Shown here: piece after piece, positions 36,367-45,225 of the stretch | Layout: each line of letters starts with the position of its first letter | How positions within the stretch are numbered: position 1 is the first letter of the stretch | Source of the DNA: Stutzerimonas stutzeri | GTDB lineage: Bacteria > Pseudomonadota > Gammaproteobacteria > Pseudomonadales > Pseudomonadaceae | Assembly: GCF_024448955.1 (NCBI RefSeq) | Contig: NZ_JAMOIH010000013.1 | Coordinates: forward strand, 62,001 to 126,000 | Direction: 5' to 3' | DNA length: 64,000 bases | Translations under genes and position numbers: made by a program | Notes under the pieces: generated by a model | Database searches by the model: none | Seen by the model: the letters and a program-made list of their open reading frames with translations, nothing else | Told to the model about the DNA's origin: nothing

Positions 36367-38517
36367 ATGGCGAAGACCGACGGGCCGATTACGGCAGACA
36401 GTAAAACCACCGCCGGAATCGCCCTGCAGGCGGCTTCCGAGGATATCTGGGCGCAGAAATACCGCCTTACAAACAAGGACGGCACGCCTGTCGACGACAG
36501 CGTCGACGCCACCTGGCAGCGGGTCGCCCGTGCCTTGGCGGACGTCGAGCAGGAGGACAAGCGCGAGCAGTGGTACGAGCGCTTCCTCTGGGCGCTGCGC
36601 AACGGCGCCATCCCGGCCGGGCGGATCATTTCCAACGCTGGCGCGCAGGATTACAAGCCGGCCACCTCGACCATCAACTGCACCGTTTCCGGCACCATCG
36701 ACGATTCGATGGACGAGATTCTCGGCAAGGTCCATGAGGCCGGACTGACTCTCAAGGCTGGGTGCGGCATCGGCTATGAATTCAGTACCTTGCGCCCGCG
36801 CGGCTCCTTCGTTTCGGGAGCTGGCGCGCATACCAGCGGGCCGCTGTCGTTCATGGATATCTTCGACAAGATGTGCTTCACCGTCAGCTCCGCCGGTGGG
36901 CGTCGCGGCGCGCAAATGGGCACCTTCGATGTCGGCCATCCGGATGTGCGCGAATTTATCCGCGCCAAGCGTGAAGACGGCCGTCTGCGCCAGTTTAACC
37001 TCAGCCTCCTGATCACCGACGAATTCATGCACGCGGTGGAAAACGATGCCGAATGGCCGCTGATTTTCCCGCTGCACCTGAAGGAAAAGGCCGAGCTCGA
37101 CCTTGATGACTCGGAGCAGGTGCTCTGGCGCGAGTGGCCGAGCCATGACGGCTATATCGTCCGCGACGATGGTCTGGTCGCCTGCAAGATCTACGGCCGG
37201 GTCAAGGCGCGGCACCTGTGGGACATGATCATGGTCTCCACCTACGACTACGCCGAGCCGGGCTTCATTCTCATCGACCGGGTCAACCAGTTGAACAACA
37301 ACTGGTGGTGCGAAGCGATCCGCGCGACCAATCCTTGCGGTGAGCAACCTCTGCCACCCTATGGCTCTTGCCTGCTGGGCTCGATCAACCTGACGAACTT
37401 CGTGATCGATCCCTTCGGTGCCGAGGCCCGCTTCGACTGGGACAAGTATCGCGAGGTAGTGCGGCTGTTCACTCGCATGCTCGACAACGTGGTGGAAATC
37501 AACGGATTGCCGCTACCGCAGCAGCGGCATGAGATCGAGCAGAAGCGCCGTCACGGTATGGGCTTCCTCGGCCTCGGCTCGACCCTGACGCTGCTCAAGC
37601 TGCGTTACGGCAGCCCGGAAGCCTGCGTATTCACCGAAGAAGTCGCGCGCGAGATGGCGCTGGTCGGCTGGGAAGTGGCGCTCGAACTGTCGAAGGAAAA
37701 GGGGCCGGCGCCCCTGCTGGCCCAAACCTTCGAAGTCACCGCCGAGATGCTGCGCAAGCGCCCAGAGATGAAGAAGCACGGTTACAAGGTCGGCGACCAG
37801 GTGCCGGGTCGCGTGCTTCACGCCAAGTATTCGCGCTACATGCAGAAGATCGCCGAGTACGCGCCGGAACTGATCGAGGCGCTGGCCGAACAGGGTGCGC
37901 GCTTTACTCACCACAGCTCCATCGCACCCACCGGGACCATCAGCCTGAGCCTGGCTAACAACGCCTCCAACGGCATCGAGCCGAGCTTCGCCCATCATTA
38001 CTCGCGCAACCTGATCCGAGCCGGGCGCAAGGCCAAAGAAAAGATCGAGGTGTTCAGCTACGAACTGCTGGCTTACCGCACGCTGATCAACGAGCGCGCC
38101 AAGCCGGGTTCCGACGCGCCGGGCGAGAAGCTGCCCGACTACTTCATCACCGCCGACGACATCACCCCGACCCAGCACGTCGATATCCAGGCCGCGGCGC
38201 AGAAATGGGTCGACTCGTCGATCTCCAAAACTGCCAACGTCCCCACCGATTACCCGTTCGAGGCGTTCAAGGACATCTACCGTTACGCCTGGCGCCAGGG
38301 CCTCAAGGGTTGCACCACCTTCCGCTTCAACCCGGCGGCGTTTCAGGGCGTGCTGGTCAAGGAAGCCGACCTGGAGAAAACCCTGTACCGCTTCATTCTC
38401 GAAGACGGCAGCGTGGTCGAGTTGAAAGGAAATGAAGAGGTCGAATACGACGGCGAGGTCAATTCCGCCGCCAACCTGTTCGATGCCCTCAAAGAAGGCT
38501 ATTACGGCAAGTATTGA
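36367..38517 (+). CDS. nrdJa: Adenosylcobalamin-dependent (class II) ribonucleotide reductase, large part NrdJa
   Basis: Catalytic part of the B12-dependent reductase that makes deoxynucleotides with or without oxygen. The ATG giving MAKTDGPITADSK has GAGGA ten bases upstream; an ATG three codons earlier is too close to it. The 716 residues include the active-site thiol Cys105 (STINCTVSG), the radical cysteine Cys324 with Glu326 in NPCGEQPLPPYGSC, and the glycyl-free barrel core ending in GCTTFRFNPAAF. In Pseudomonas the class II enzyme is split in two; the tail is the next gene, 49 bp on. Confidence 0.93.
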   Translation: MAKTDGPITADSKTTAGIALQAASEDIWAQKYRLTNKDGTPVDDSVDATWQRVARALADVEQEDKREQWYERFLWALRNGAIPAGRIISNAGAQDYKPATSTINCTVSGTIDDSMDEILGKVHEAGLTLKAGCGIGYEFSTLRPRGSFVSGAGAHTSGPLSFMDIFDKMCFTVSSAGGRRGAQMGTFDVGHPDVREFIRAKREDGRLRQFNLSLLITDEFMHAVENDAEWPLIFPLHLKEKAELDLDDSEQVLWREWPSHDGYIVRDDGLVACKIYGRVKARHLWDMIMVSTYDYAEPGFILIDRVNQLNNNWWCEAIRATNPCGEQPLPPYGSCLLGSINLTNFVIDPFGAEARFDWDKYREVVRLFTRMLDNVVEINGLPLPQQRHEIEQKRRHGMGFLGLGSTLTLLKLRYGSPEACVFTEEVAREMALVGWEVALELSKEKGPAPLLAQTFEVTAEMLRKRPEMKKHGYKVGDQVPGRVLHAKYSRYMQKIAEYAPELIEALAEQGARFTHHSSIAPTGTISLSLANNASNGIEPSFAHHYSRNLIRAGRKAKEKIEVFSYELLAYRTLINERAKPGSDAPGEKLPDYFITADDITPTQHVDIQAAAQKWVDSSISKTANVPTDYPFEAFKDIYRYAWRQGLKGCTTFRFNPAAFQGVLVKEADLEKTLYRFILEDGSVVELKGNEEVEYDGEVNSAANLFDALKEGYYGKY

Positions 38518-38566
38518 GCCGCGACCAATAGCCGGGTGGCATCGCCGCCCGGATGGAGAACCTGTA

Positions 38567-39262
38567 ATGACCGTCAAGATTACTCAGCGCATCAAGGGCT
38601 TCAAGGTTGTCGACGAGACCCTCGAACGCCCTGCCGTAACGCCCGATAGCTACACCAGCAAGACGAAGGTGGTGGAGATGGACGAAAGTCTGCAACGCCC
38701 CGAAACGCTGGTCGGCATGACCTACAAGATCAAGTCGCCGCTGTTCGAGCACGCGCTCTACGTCACCGTCAACGATGTCGTGCTCAACGCCGGCACGCCC
38801 CACGAGCAGCGCCGGCCGTTCGAAATCTTCATCAATTCGAAGAACATGGATCATTTCCAGTGGATCGTCGCGCTCACCCGGATCATGTCCGCGGTGTTCC
38901 GCAAGGGCGGTGACTGCACCTTCCTGGTCGAGGAGCTGAAAGCGGTGTTCGACCCGCGCGGCGGCTATCTGAAGAAGGGCGGCGTCTACATGCCGTCCAT
39001 CGTCGCCGAAATCGGCGGCGTGCTGGAGCGTCATCTGATCGCCATCGGCATGCTCGAAGGCCATGCGCTGGACGAAACCCAGCTCAAATATCTGGCCGAA
39101 AAACGTGCCGCCTACGAAGCCAGCCAAGGCGCGGTGGCGGTCGAGCCGGGCGAGGGCTTCCCGGCTGGCGCGCAACTGTGCAACAAGTGCAACACCCAGG
39201 CGGTGGTGCAGATGGATGGTTGCGCTACGTGTTTGAACTGCGGGAATTCGAAGTGCGGTTGA
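38567..39262 (+). CDS. nrdJb: NrdJb, C-terminal part of class II ribonucleotide reductase
   Basis: A 231-residue protein supplying the C-terminal part of the split class II reductase. It opens MTVKITQRIKGFKVVDE and ends with a cysteine-rich zinc-ribbon tail in which CNKC and CATC pairs are followed by CGNSKCG; in full-length NrdJ the tail cysteines re-reduce the active site. Two-chain NrdJa/NrdJb is the known arrangement in Pseudomonas aeruginosa, so the split is not a defect. GGAG lies nine bases upstream. Confidence 0.92.
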   Translation: MTVKITQRIKGFKVVDETLERPAVTPDSYTSKTKVVEMDESLQRPETLVGMTYKIKSPLFEHALYVTVNDVVLNAGTPHEQRRPFEIFINSKNMDHFQWIVALTRIMSAVFRKGGDCTFLVEELKAVFDPRGGYLKKGGVYMPSIVAEIGGVLERHLIAIGMLEGHALDETQLKYLAEKRAAYEASQGAVAVEPGEGFPAGAQLCNKCNTQAVVQMDGCATCLNCGNSKCG

Positions 39263-39433
39263 ATAGGTCGTCGGATCGCGCGTTCGGACCGTCGGTTACG
39301 CCTTCGGCTAATCCAACCTACGTTGACTAGAGGATTGCGGCTGCTTTGTAGGATGGAATCGCCGAAGGCGCTTCCGTCGTTTACCGCGTAGTGTTTGCTT
39401 GCTCAGCCTTGGCTGTCGGCTGGACGAGCACCT

Positions 39434-39455
39434 GGCCCGCTTTATCGAGCGGGCC
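39434..39455. terminator. Hairpin between nrdJb and convergent ppnN
   Basis: GGCCCGCT, loop TTATCG, AGCGGGCC form a perfect 8-bp stem within the 292-bp convergent gap; no gene is seen there. It probably acts on both transcripts. No U-tract is present. Confidence 0.5.
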
Positions 39456-39554
39456 TGGCTCTGCTAGATATTCAAAACGGCTCCAGCAGGCCGGGGTTAG
39501 CGCTTCGACAGAGGGGCGAGCGACCGTAGTCGTTGCGGCCCCCGGTTCGGGATA

Positions 39555-40928
39555 TCAGCTCACTACCCGGTAGCACGGCTCATAAGGTCGTCCGCCGGGT
39601 AGCTTCATCCGATGCTGCAGGACGAACGCCTGCAGCAACTCGTCCAAGGGTTTCATGATTGCCGCGTCGCCGTGGATCTCGTAACGGCCGTGTTTCTCGA
39701 TGCGACGGATACCCTTGTCCTTAACGTTACCGGCAACGATCCCGGAGAACGCCCGGCGCAGATTTGCCGCCAGTTCGTGGGGGGGGACGTCACGGGTCAG
39801 GCGCAGGCTAGCCATGTTCTCGTGGGTCGGGTCGAACGGATGCTGGAAGCCTTCGTCGATCTTCAGCAGCCAGTTGAAATGGAAGGCATCGTTGCGTTCG
39901 CGACGGAACTGCTTGACCGCTTTCAGCCCCTCGACCATTTGCCGGGCCACTTCGGCCGGGTCGTCGATGACGATCTGGTAGTGACGCTGGGCTTCTTCGC
40001 CGAGTGTCGCGCCTACGAAATCGCGCAGCTGCTGGAGGTAAGGCGCGGCGCTTTCCGGGCCGGTGAGAATGACTGGGAAGGGCACGTCGCGGTTGTCCGG
40101 GTGCAGCAGGATGCCCAGCAGATAAAGAAATTCCTCCGCTGTGCCGACACCGCCGGGGAAGATGATGATGCCGTGGCCGACGCGGACGAAGGCTTCCAGG
40201 CGCTTCTCGATATCCGGCAGGATCACCAGCTCGTTGACGATCGGGTTCGGTGCTTCGGCGGCAATGATGCCCGGCTCGGTCAGGCCCAGGTAACGGCCAC
40301 CGACGATGCGTTGTTTGGCATGGGCGATGGTCGCGCCTTTCATCGGGCCTTTCATTACGCCCGGGCCGCAACCGGTGCAGATGTTCAGGTTGCGCAGGCC
40401 CAGCTCGTGGCCGACGCGCTTGCTGTATTGGTATTCCTCGGTGCTGATCGAATGCCCGCCCCAGCACACCACCATGTTCGGCTCGATGCCCGAGCGCAGG
40501 GTGCGCGCGTTGCGCAGCAGGTGGAAAACGTAGTCGGTGATGCCGGCAGAGCTGCTCAGGTCGATGCGCGCGCTGCCCAGCTCGCTCTCGGTGTAGACAA
40601 TGTCGCGCAGTGCGCTGAAGAGCATTTCTCGCGTGCTGGCGATCATCTCACCGTCGACGAAGGCATCGGCGGGTGCGTTGATCAGCTCCAGCCGTACACC
40701 ACGGTCCTGCTGATGAATGCGGACCTCGAAGTCGTCGTAGGCTTCGAGAACGGTCTTGGCGTTGTCGATACGCGCGCCGGTGTTGAGGATCGCCAGGGCG
40801 CACTGGCGGAATAGCGTGTAGGTGCTGCCCGAACTGGCTTCGCTGAGTTGTTGTACTTCCCGCTGGGACAGTGTTTCCAGGCTGCCCTTGGGGGCTACCG
40901 AGGCATTGATTACATAGCGTGAGGTCAT
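39555..40928 (-). CDS. ppnN: Nucleotide 5'-monophosphate nucleosidase PpnN (LOG family)
   Basis: A 457-residue enzyme of the PpnN/YgdH group that hydrolyses pyrimidine and purine nucleotides to base and ribose 5-phosphate; in E. coli it is bound by (p)ppGpp. The start MTSRYVINASVAPKGSLETL follows AGGGACAGAACGA. The Rossmann-like LOG core has GCGPGVMKGPMKGA and the signature PGGVGTAEEF. N- and C-terminal extensions typical of PpnN flank it, and the length matches the E. coli enzyme (454). The region upstream has a quadruplex-type repeat. Confidence 0.9.
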   Translation of the reverse strand: MTSRYVINASVAPKGSLETLSQREVQQLSEASSGSTYTLFRQCALAILNTGARIDNAKTVLEAYDDFEVRIHQQDRGVRLELINAPADAFVDGEMIASTREMLFSALRDIVYTESELGSARIDLSSSAGITDYVFHLLRNARTLRSGIEPNMVVCWGGHSISTEEYQYSKRVGHELGLRNLNICTGCGPGVMKGPMKGATIAHAKQRIVGGRYLGLTEPGIIAAEAPNPIVNELVILPDIEKRLEAFVRVGHGIIIFPGGVGTAEEFLYLLGILLHPDNRDVPFPVILTGPESAAPYLQQLRDFVGATLGEEAQRHYQIVIDDPAEVARQMVEGLKAVKQFRRERNDAFHFNWLLKIDEGFQHPFDPTHENMASLRLTRDVPPHELAANLRRAFSGIVAGNVKDKGIRRIEKHGRYEIHGDAAIMKPLDELLQAFVLQHRMKLPGGRPYEPCYRVVS

Positions 40929-41315
40929 TCGTTCTGTCCCTGAAAACAATGCCACCGAGCCAGGCAGGTCAGGTGCATCAGGTTGGTAAGCGCAGTGCGG
41001 TGTGGCCGCGCATGGTGCGGTCGCCCGGGCTAGCATCGCGCTAGCTTCTTCATTGCGATGCTTCGTCCAGATCGCCACAACGACAGCCGGGCTGAGACCG
41101 GCCATCTTACACCTGCCGCAGCGGCGCGCAGGGTGGGTTTACTTGACGCCCAGGACACAAGAAAGGTTCCGCACGATCATCCATCGGTTGGGTTGGGTTG
41201 GGTTGGGTTGGGTTGGGTTGCGGCGCGTCTCGCCACCGCCCGGTTCGACAGTTGTCGGCGCAGTTGGGCTACGCCGCCTTAGTCCATTTCGTTCACGGCA
41301 GCAGGGGAGCTGCGC
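40929..41315. other. 387-bp gap between ppnN and the CDP-DAG synthase gene
   Basis: Contains the ppnN upstream region and the 35-bp pentanucleotide repeat at 41186-41220. No convincing gene was seen in any frame. Both neighbours are on the minus strand, so this is the likely promoter region of ppnN and the 3' end of the phospholipid operon. Confidence 0.6.
41186..41220 (+). repeat. Seven-copy GGTTG tandem repeat (GGGTT quadruplex motif)
   Basis: Seven exact copies of GGTTG, read as GGGTT repeats, give six GGG tracts separated by TT. Four such tracts suffice for a G-quadruplex. On the opposite strand it is an AACCC repeat about 260 bp upstream of the ppnN start. Exact repetition suggests copy-number variation between strains. 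Confidence 0.95.
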
Positions 41316-42248
41316 TTACGCCCACCAATAACGCACCGTGTGGAAAAAGATCGGTGCGGCGAAGCATACCGAATCGAGGCGGTCGAGCATGCCGCCGTGC
41401 CCTTCGATCATGTGCCCCCAGTCCTTCACGCCACGGTCGCGCTTGATCGCCGACATCACCAGCCCGCCGAAGAATCCCAGCAGGTTCAGCATCAGTGCGA
41501 TCAGCGCCGCCTGCCAGAAGGTGAAAGGCGTGATCCAGAACAGCGCCGCGCCGATCAGCGTCGCCAGCGCGATGCCGCCGACGAAGCCTTCGACGGTTTT
41601 CGATGGCGACAGGTTGGGCGCGATCTTGCGCTTGCCGGCCAGCTTGCCGCAGACGTACTGCAGCACATCGGAGAGCTGCACTACCATCACCAGCCAAGCG
41701 ATCAGCAGCAGGTTGCGGCCTTCGAAACCGGCGATCTCCAGCGTTAGCAGCGCCGGCACATGAGACACGCAGAACACTGCGATCATCAGGCCCCATTGCA
41801 CCTTCGCGGCGCGCTCGAGATAGCGCGTGGTGTCGCCGCCCAGCGAGGCGAGGATCGGCAACAGCAGGAAGATGTACACCGGAATGAAGATCGCGAACAG
41901 GCCGTACCAGCCGATGCCGACCAGCAGATATTGCACCGGCAGCACGAAATAGAACGCAGCGACCAACGCTGGATAATCGCTGCGCCGGGTCGGTGCCAGG
42001 GTCATGAATTCCCGCAAGGCGAAGAAGGAAACCAGGTAGAAGAGGATCACCACGGCCGTATGGCCAAGCCAGAAGGCGACGCCGATCACCGCGACCATCA
42101 CCCACCAGGCGTTGATGCGCGCGTTGAGGTTGTCGATCACCGGGTTCTCGGCAGCGCCGCTGCGGCGTTTGAGTACGAAGCCGATCAGCGAGGCCAGGGC
42201 GAGCAGGGCGCCGATTCCGGCGAACAGCATGAGTGTGTTGTTATCCAT
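41316..42248 (-). CDS. Phosphatidate cytidylyltransferase (CDP-diacylglycerol synthase), YnbB-like
   Basis: A 310-residue membrane protein with about eight spans. The CdsA family signature is near the C-terminus (SPSKTVEGFVGG and later VKDWGHMIEGHGGMLDRLDSV). It makes CDP-diacylglycerol from phosphatidate and CTP. It is the third gene, 1 bp after the acyltransferase. It is probably a second copy rather than housekeeping cdsA, which usually lies near rseP and bamA; this small operon recalls ynbAB of E. coli. Confidence 0.85.
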   Translation of the reverse strand: MDNNTLMLFAGIGALLALASLIGFVLKRRSGAAENPVIDNLNARINAWWVMVAVIGVAFWLGHTAVVILFYLVSFFALREFMTLAPTRRSDYPALVAAFYFVLPVQYLLVGIGWYGLFAIFIPVYIFLLLPILASLGGDTTRYLERAAKVQWGLMIAVFCVSHVPALLTLEIAGFEGRNLLLIAWLVMVVQLSDVLQYVCGKLAGKRKIAPNLSPSKTVEGFVGGIALATLIGAALFWITPFTFWQAALIALMLNLLGFFGGLVMSAIKRDRGVKDWGHMIEGHGGMLDRLDSVCFAAPIFFHTVRYWWA

Positions 42249-42249
42249 G

Positions 42250-42870
42250 TCAGGCTTCCTCCGGCGCCAGTTCCAGCAGCGCCTGGCGGGCGCGAGTCAG
42301 GAACGCATCCTTGTCTTCGTTCTCATTGATGCTTAGCGGCGCGCCGAAACTGATCGTGCACAGCAGCGGCAAGGGCAGCGAGCGGCCCTTTGGCATCACG
42401 CGGTTGAGGTTGGCGATCCATACCGGTACCAGCTCCACGGCGGGTCGCGCCTGGCCGAGACGGTAGAGCCCGCCCTTGAACGGCAGCAGACCCTCTTCGA
42501 GATTGCGCGTGCCCTCCGGAAACAGGATCAACGAATGCCCTTCATCCAGTGCATCGAGCATCGGCTGCAACGGATCGACCGACGGGTCGCGCCGCTCACG
42601 GTCGACCAGCACGCCGTGAAACACGCGATTGATGATGAAGCGGCGCATCTGTCCCCTCTGCCAGTAATCCGCACCGGCTACCGGTCGGGTTCGTTTGCGC
42701 AGGTCGGGCGGCAGGGAGGCCCAGAGCAGCACGAAGTCGCCGTGGCTGGTGTGGTTGGCGAAATAGATACGCTGTGTGCGGGTCGGCGCACAACCCAGCC
42801 AGAGGCTGCGCGCGCCGGTGAGCAGGCGCGCCGCAGAGGTGAGAAGGAAAGCGGACAGGTAGCCGAGCAT
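42250..42870 (-). CDS. 1-acyl-glycerol-3-phosphate acyltransferase family protein (PlsC-like)
   Basis: A 206-residue acyltransferase. The catalytic motif is NHTSHGD (HX4D variant), and the phosphate-binding motif is FPEGTRN. It would acylate lysophosphatidate or a related lysolipid, providing the substrate for the CDP-diacylglycerol synthase encoded 1 bp downstream. A hydrophobic N-terminal segment anchors it to the membrane. Acyl specificity is unknown. Confidence 0.85.
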   Translation of the reverse strand: MLGYLSAFLLTSAARLLTGARSLWLGCAPTRTQRIYFANHTSHGDFVLLWASLPPDLRKRTRPVAGADYWQRGQMRRFIINRVFHGVLVDRERRDPSVDPLQPMLDALDEGHSLILFPEGTRNLEEGLLPFKGGLYRLGQARPAVELVPVWIANLNRVMPKGRSLPLPLLCTISFGAPLSINENEDKDAFLTRARQALLELAPEEA

Positions 42871-42940
42871 CAGTGGTTCCTCTGGGGTATCGGCGATTGA
42901 CGGGGCGCAGAGCTGAGCGCAGTGAGCAACTTGCGTGAAA

Positions 42941-43552
42941 TCAGGCGGCTGTTTCGTTCAATCCTTGGCGTACACGGTTGATCAGCGTGTACAGCGCAAG
43001 GGCGGCGATCAGCAGCAACGCTGCGTTGATCCAGCTTGCCGGCAACCAGCCGCAGGCCACGCCAGCGGCCAGTACGCCGAAGGCAAAGGCGCGGTCGCTC
43101 TTGCCCATGGGGCCGTCGTAGCGACGGGAGGAGCCGACCATCAATCCTAGGACGCCAGCGTATTCACTGATCATCGCCAGCAGTACCACAGCGATGACCG
43201 CCTGCGGCCAAACGCCAGCGATCAGGGCGAAAGGAAGATAGAGGGCGCTATCCGCTACGACATCGCAGAGCTCGTTGAGATAGGCACCCAGCCTGGACTG
43301 CTGGCGAAATTCGCGCGCCAGCATGCCATCTATGGCATTGAGCGCCATGCGCAACAGCATCCAGATGGGGATCAATGCAAAAAGCCAGGTCTGCTCGACC
43401 CACAGCGCGACGACGCCAGCGACCAGTAGCGACAGCACGAGGGCGGCGATGGTGACCTGGTTGGCGGTAATGCCGAGCGCGTGGAGGCGCTGCACCAATG
43501 GGCGCAACAGATCCTGGAAGCGTGGCTTGAGCTGATAGATGGAGAGCATCAT
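42941..43552 (-). CDS. CDP-alcohol phosphatidyltransferase family protein (YnbA-like)
   Basis: A 203-residue membrane enzyme. The family signature DG-x2-AR-x8-G-x3-D is present as DGMLAREFRQQSRLGAYLNELCD. It would use CDP-diacylglycerol made by the third gene. The doubled ATG (MMLSIYQLKPRFQDLL) follows AAGGAA. The acceptor alcohol is unknown. The set of CDP-alcohol transferase, acyltransferase and CDP-DAG synthase forms a complete mini-pathway to one phospholipid. Confidence 0.85.
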   Translation of the reverse strand: MMLSIYQLKPRFQDLLRPLVQRLHALGITANQVTIAALVLSLLVAGVVALWVEQTWLFALIPIWMLLRMALNAIDGMLAREFRQQSRLGAYLNELCDVVADSALYLPFALIAGVWPQAVIAVVLLAMISEYAGVLGLMVGSSRRYDGPMGKSDRAFAFGVLAAGVACGWLPASWINAALLLIAALALYTLINRVRQGLNETAA

Positions 43553-43888
43553 CGATTCCTTTCGATGTGGGGCATGATGTACGCGAATGATGTGCAAGCC
43601 GTCGGGCGAGATCAATCGGAGCCGGACTTTGGGGAAAAACAGGGCGCGTGGCAAGTAGGCTCAGCGGTGCGCCGCTGTTTTTGGGAGCTGGTCGTCGTCA
43701 ACAGTAGAAGGACCCGTTACGGCGCTGGGTTCACTGGGAAGATGCGCCAGCCAGGTATCCAAAGCTCGGAGATCCGCCCGGGCTTCGGTACATGGCCGCT
43801 TCAGTTCGGCCAGATCTTCGATGCGTGTGGGCCCGGAGATTCCTAGCGTTCGCAGTCTTCTGCCGTGATCAGCCTCTTGGCCGGGCTA
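43553..43888. other. 336-bp gap with an open frame lacking a start
   Basis: On the minus strand, a 75-codon frame is open from 43885 to a stop at 43661, beginning after the thrB stop and an immediate second stop. It reads LGISGPTRIEDLAELKR, later LRALDTWLAHLP, and looks like coding sequence, but no ATG, GTG or TTG precedes it. It may be a gene remnant. The remainder is the likely promoter region of the phospholipid operon. Confidence 0.4.
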
Positions 43889-44839
43889 TTAGAGCGCAAA
43901 CGGCAATGCGCTATGGCATTGCCGGCGGGCTGCGAGCAGGCGGCGGAATTCTTCGGGGTCCTTGATCAGCACCGGTTGCCCGGCGAAGTTCTGCGCTGCT
44001 ATCAGGCGCGACAGCCAGAAACGCACGCCGGCCACGCGCAGCATCGGCTGCCACAGCTCAGCCTCGGCCGGGGTGAAGCGGCGCAGGCTGGAATAGGCCG
44101 CGAGCAGCGCCTGGCTGCGCTCCTCGTCGAGTTCGCCGTTGGGGTGACTGCACCAATCGTTAACCGTGATGGCGATGTCGTAGAGCATTGGCCCGGAACA
44201 GGCGTTGTAAAAGTCGATTACGCCGGTCAGGTGGCTGCCCTCGAAGAGCACATTGTCGCGGAAGAGGTCAGCGTGCAGGTTGGCGCGGGGCAGGGCGAGG
44301 ATCTTCGGTTTCAGCTCGGCGATTTCCGTCAGGCTTTCACGCAGTAGCGGTAGCTGGTCCTCCGGCAAGCCCATGGCGATGCTGGGGCCTTCTTCCTGCA
44401 TCCAGTCCAGGCCGCGGTCGCTACGTCGCTCAATGATCTGCTCGCGCGTCGCCAGATGCAGGCGCGCCAGCAGCCGGCCCACTTCGGTGCAGTGATGGGC
44501 ATTGGGCGCCGCCACGTGCCGGCCCGGCAAGCGCGGTTGCAGCAGCGCCGGCTTGTCCGCCAGGTTGCGCAGGGCTTCGCCATTGCGGGTGCGTAGCGCG
44601 TAGGGCACCGGCAGGCCCGCCCGGTGCAGCACTTCGAGCAGCTCGATGAAGAACGGCAGATCCTGGGTCGGTCCACGCTCAACCAGCGTCAGGACGTACT
44701 GGCCCTGCTCCAGGCTGACGAAGAAATTACTGTTCTCGCTGCCAGCGGCGATGCCTTGGAAATCGTGCAGGCGCCCCAGTTGATAGGGCGCCAGAAAGAC
44801 TTCCAGTTCTTCGTGTTGCAGCGGGGTGAATACCGACAT
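43889..44839 (-). CDS. thrB: Homoserine kinase, APH-fold type
   Basis: A 316-residue kinase that phosphorylates homoserine in threonine synthesis. It is the Pseudomonas form with an aminoglycoside phosphotransferase-like fold rather than the GHMP type of enterobacteria. The catalytic loop is ANLHADLFRDNVLF (HxDxxxxN) and the metal-binding Asp is in GVIDFYNACSG. Start MSVFTPLQHEELEVFL is typical. It lies 30 bp after the DUF2782 gene, as in other pseudomonads between nrdJb and polA. Confidence 0.92.
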   Translation of the reverse strand: MSVFTPLQHEELEVFLAPYQLGRLHDFQGIAAGSENSNFFVSLEQGQYVLTLVERGPTQDLPFFIELLEVLHRAGLPVPYALRTRNGEALRNLADKPALLQPRLPGRHVAAPNAHHCTEVGRLLARLHLATREQIIERRSDRGLDWMQEEGPSIAMGLPEDQLPLLRESLTEIAELKPKILALPRANLHADLFRDNVLFEGSHLTGVIDFYNACSGPMLYDIAITVNDWCSHPNGELDEERSQALLAAYSSLRRFTPAEAELWQPMLRVAGVRFWLSRLIAAQNFAGQPVLIKDPEEFRRLLAARRQCHSALPFAL

Positions 44840-44869
44840 GAATGGCCTTCCGTTATCGACGTCGCCGCG

Positions 44870-45151
44870 TTACCAGCTGAAGATTTCCCAGGCTGGGATC
44901 AGCATGTCCGGGCGGTCGGCCCGGATGAAGTTGCTGTCGCCATCGGCGCGCACCAGAAAGTAGGGTTTGCCGGACTTGGGGGTGATCTTCACAGCATAGA
45001 GGAAGCCGTTTACCCGGTACTCCTCGATGGTCCGCTCGCCTTCCTGGCGAATGGTCACGTCGGGCTCGCCCTCGACCGACTCCTGGGCAAAGCCGGTCAG
45101 CGGCACGAGCACCAGGAGGCTGGCCAGCATCAGAGGTTTGAGCGTACGCAT
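44870..45151 (-). CDS. DUF2782 small secreted protein
   Basis: A 93-residue protein starting MRTLKPLMLASLLVLV, chosen over an ATG eight codons earlier because AAGG is suitably placed. A signal peptide (ASLLVLVPLTGFAQE) is followed by a compact beta-rich domain TIRQEGERTIEEYRVNGFLYAVKI typical of DUF2782. It is conserved beside thrB and polA in Pseudomonas; function unknown. It is divergent from polA by 74 bp. Confidence 0.85.
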   Translation of the reverse strand: MRTLKPLMLASLLVLVPLTGFAQESVEGEPDVTIRQEGERTIEEYRVNGFLYAVKITPKSGKPYFLVRADGDSNFIRADRPDMLIPAWEIFSW

Positions 45152-45225
45152 GATAACCTTGCCCTTTGTCGTCAAGTGGTCCCTGCATTCTAGCCCCGGA
45201 CCCGCCGAAAAGGTTGATCCCGCTC

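Noticed and set aside
38517-38567. Frameshift splitting nrdJ
   Set aside because: The two-chain NrdJa/NrdJb layout is normal for Pseudomonas and nrdJb has its own ribosome site.
39391-39573. 60-codon frame after nrdJb
   Set aside because: No ribosome site or family resemblance; it spans the hairpin at 39434-39455.
39612-40814. 400-codon plus-strand frame opposite ppnN
   Set aside because: Antisense shadow of ppnN with no family motif.
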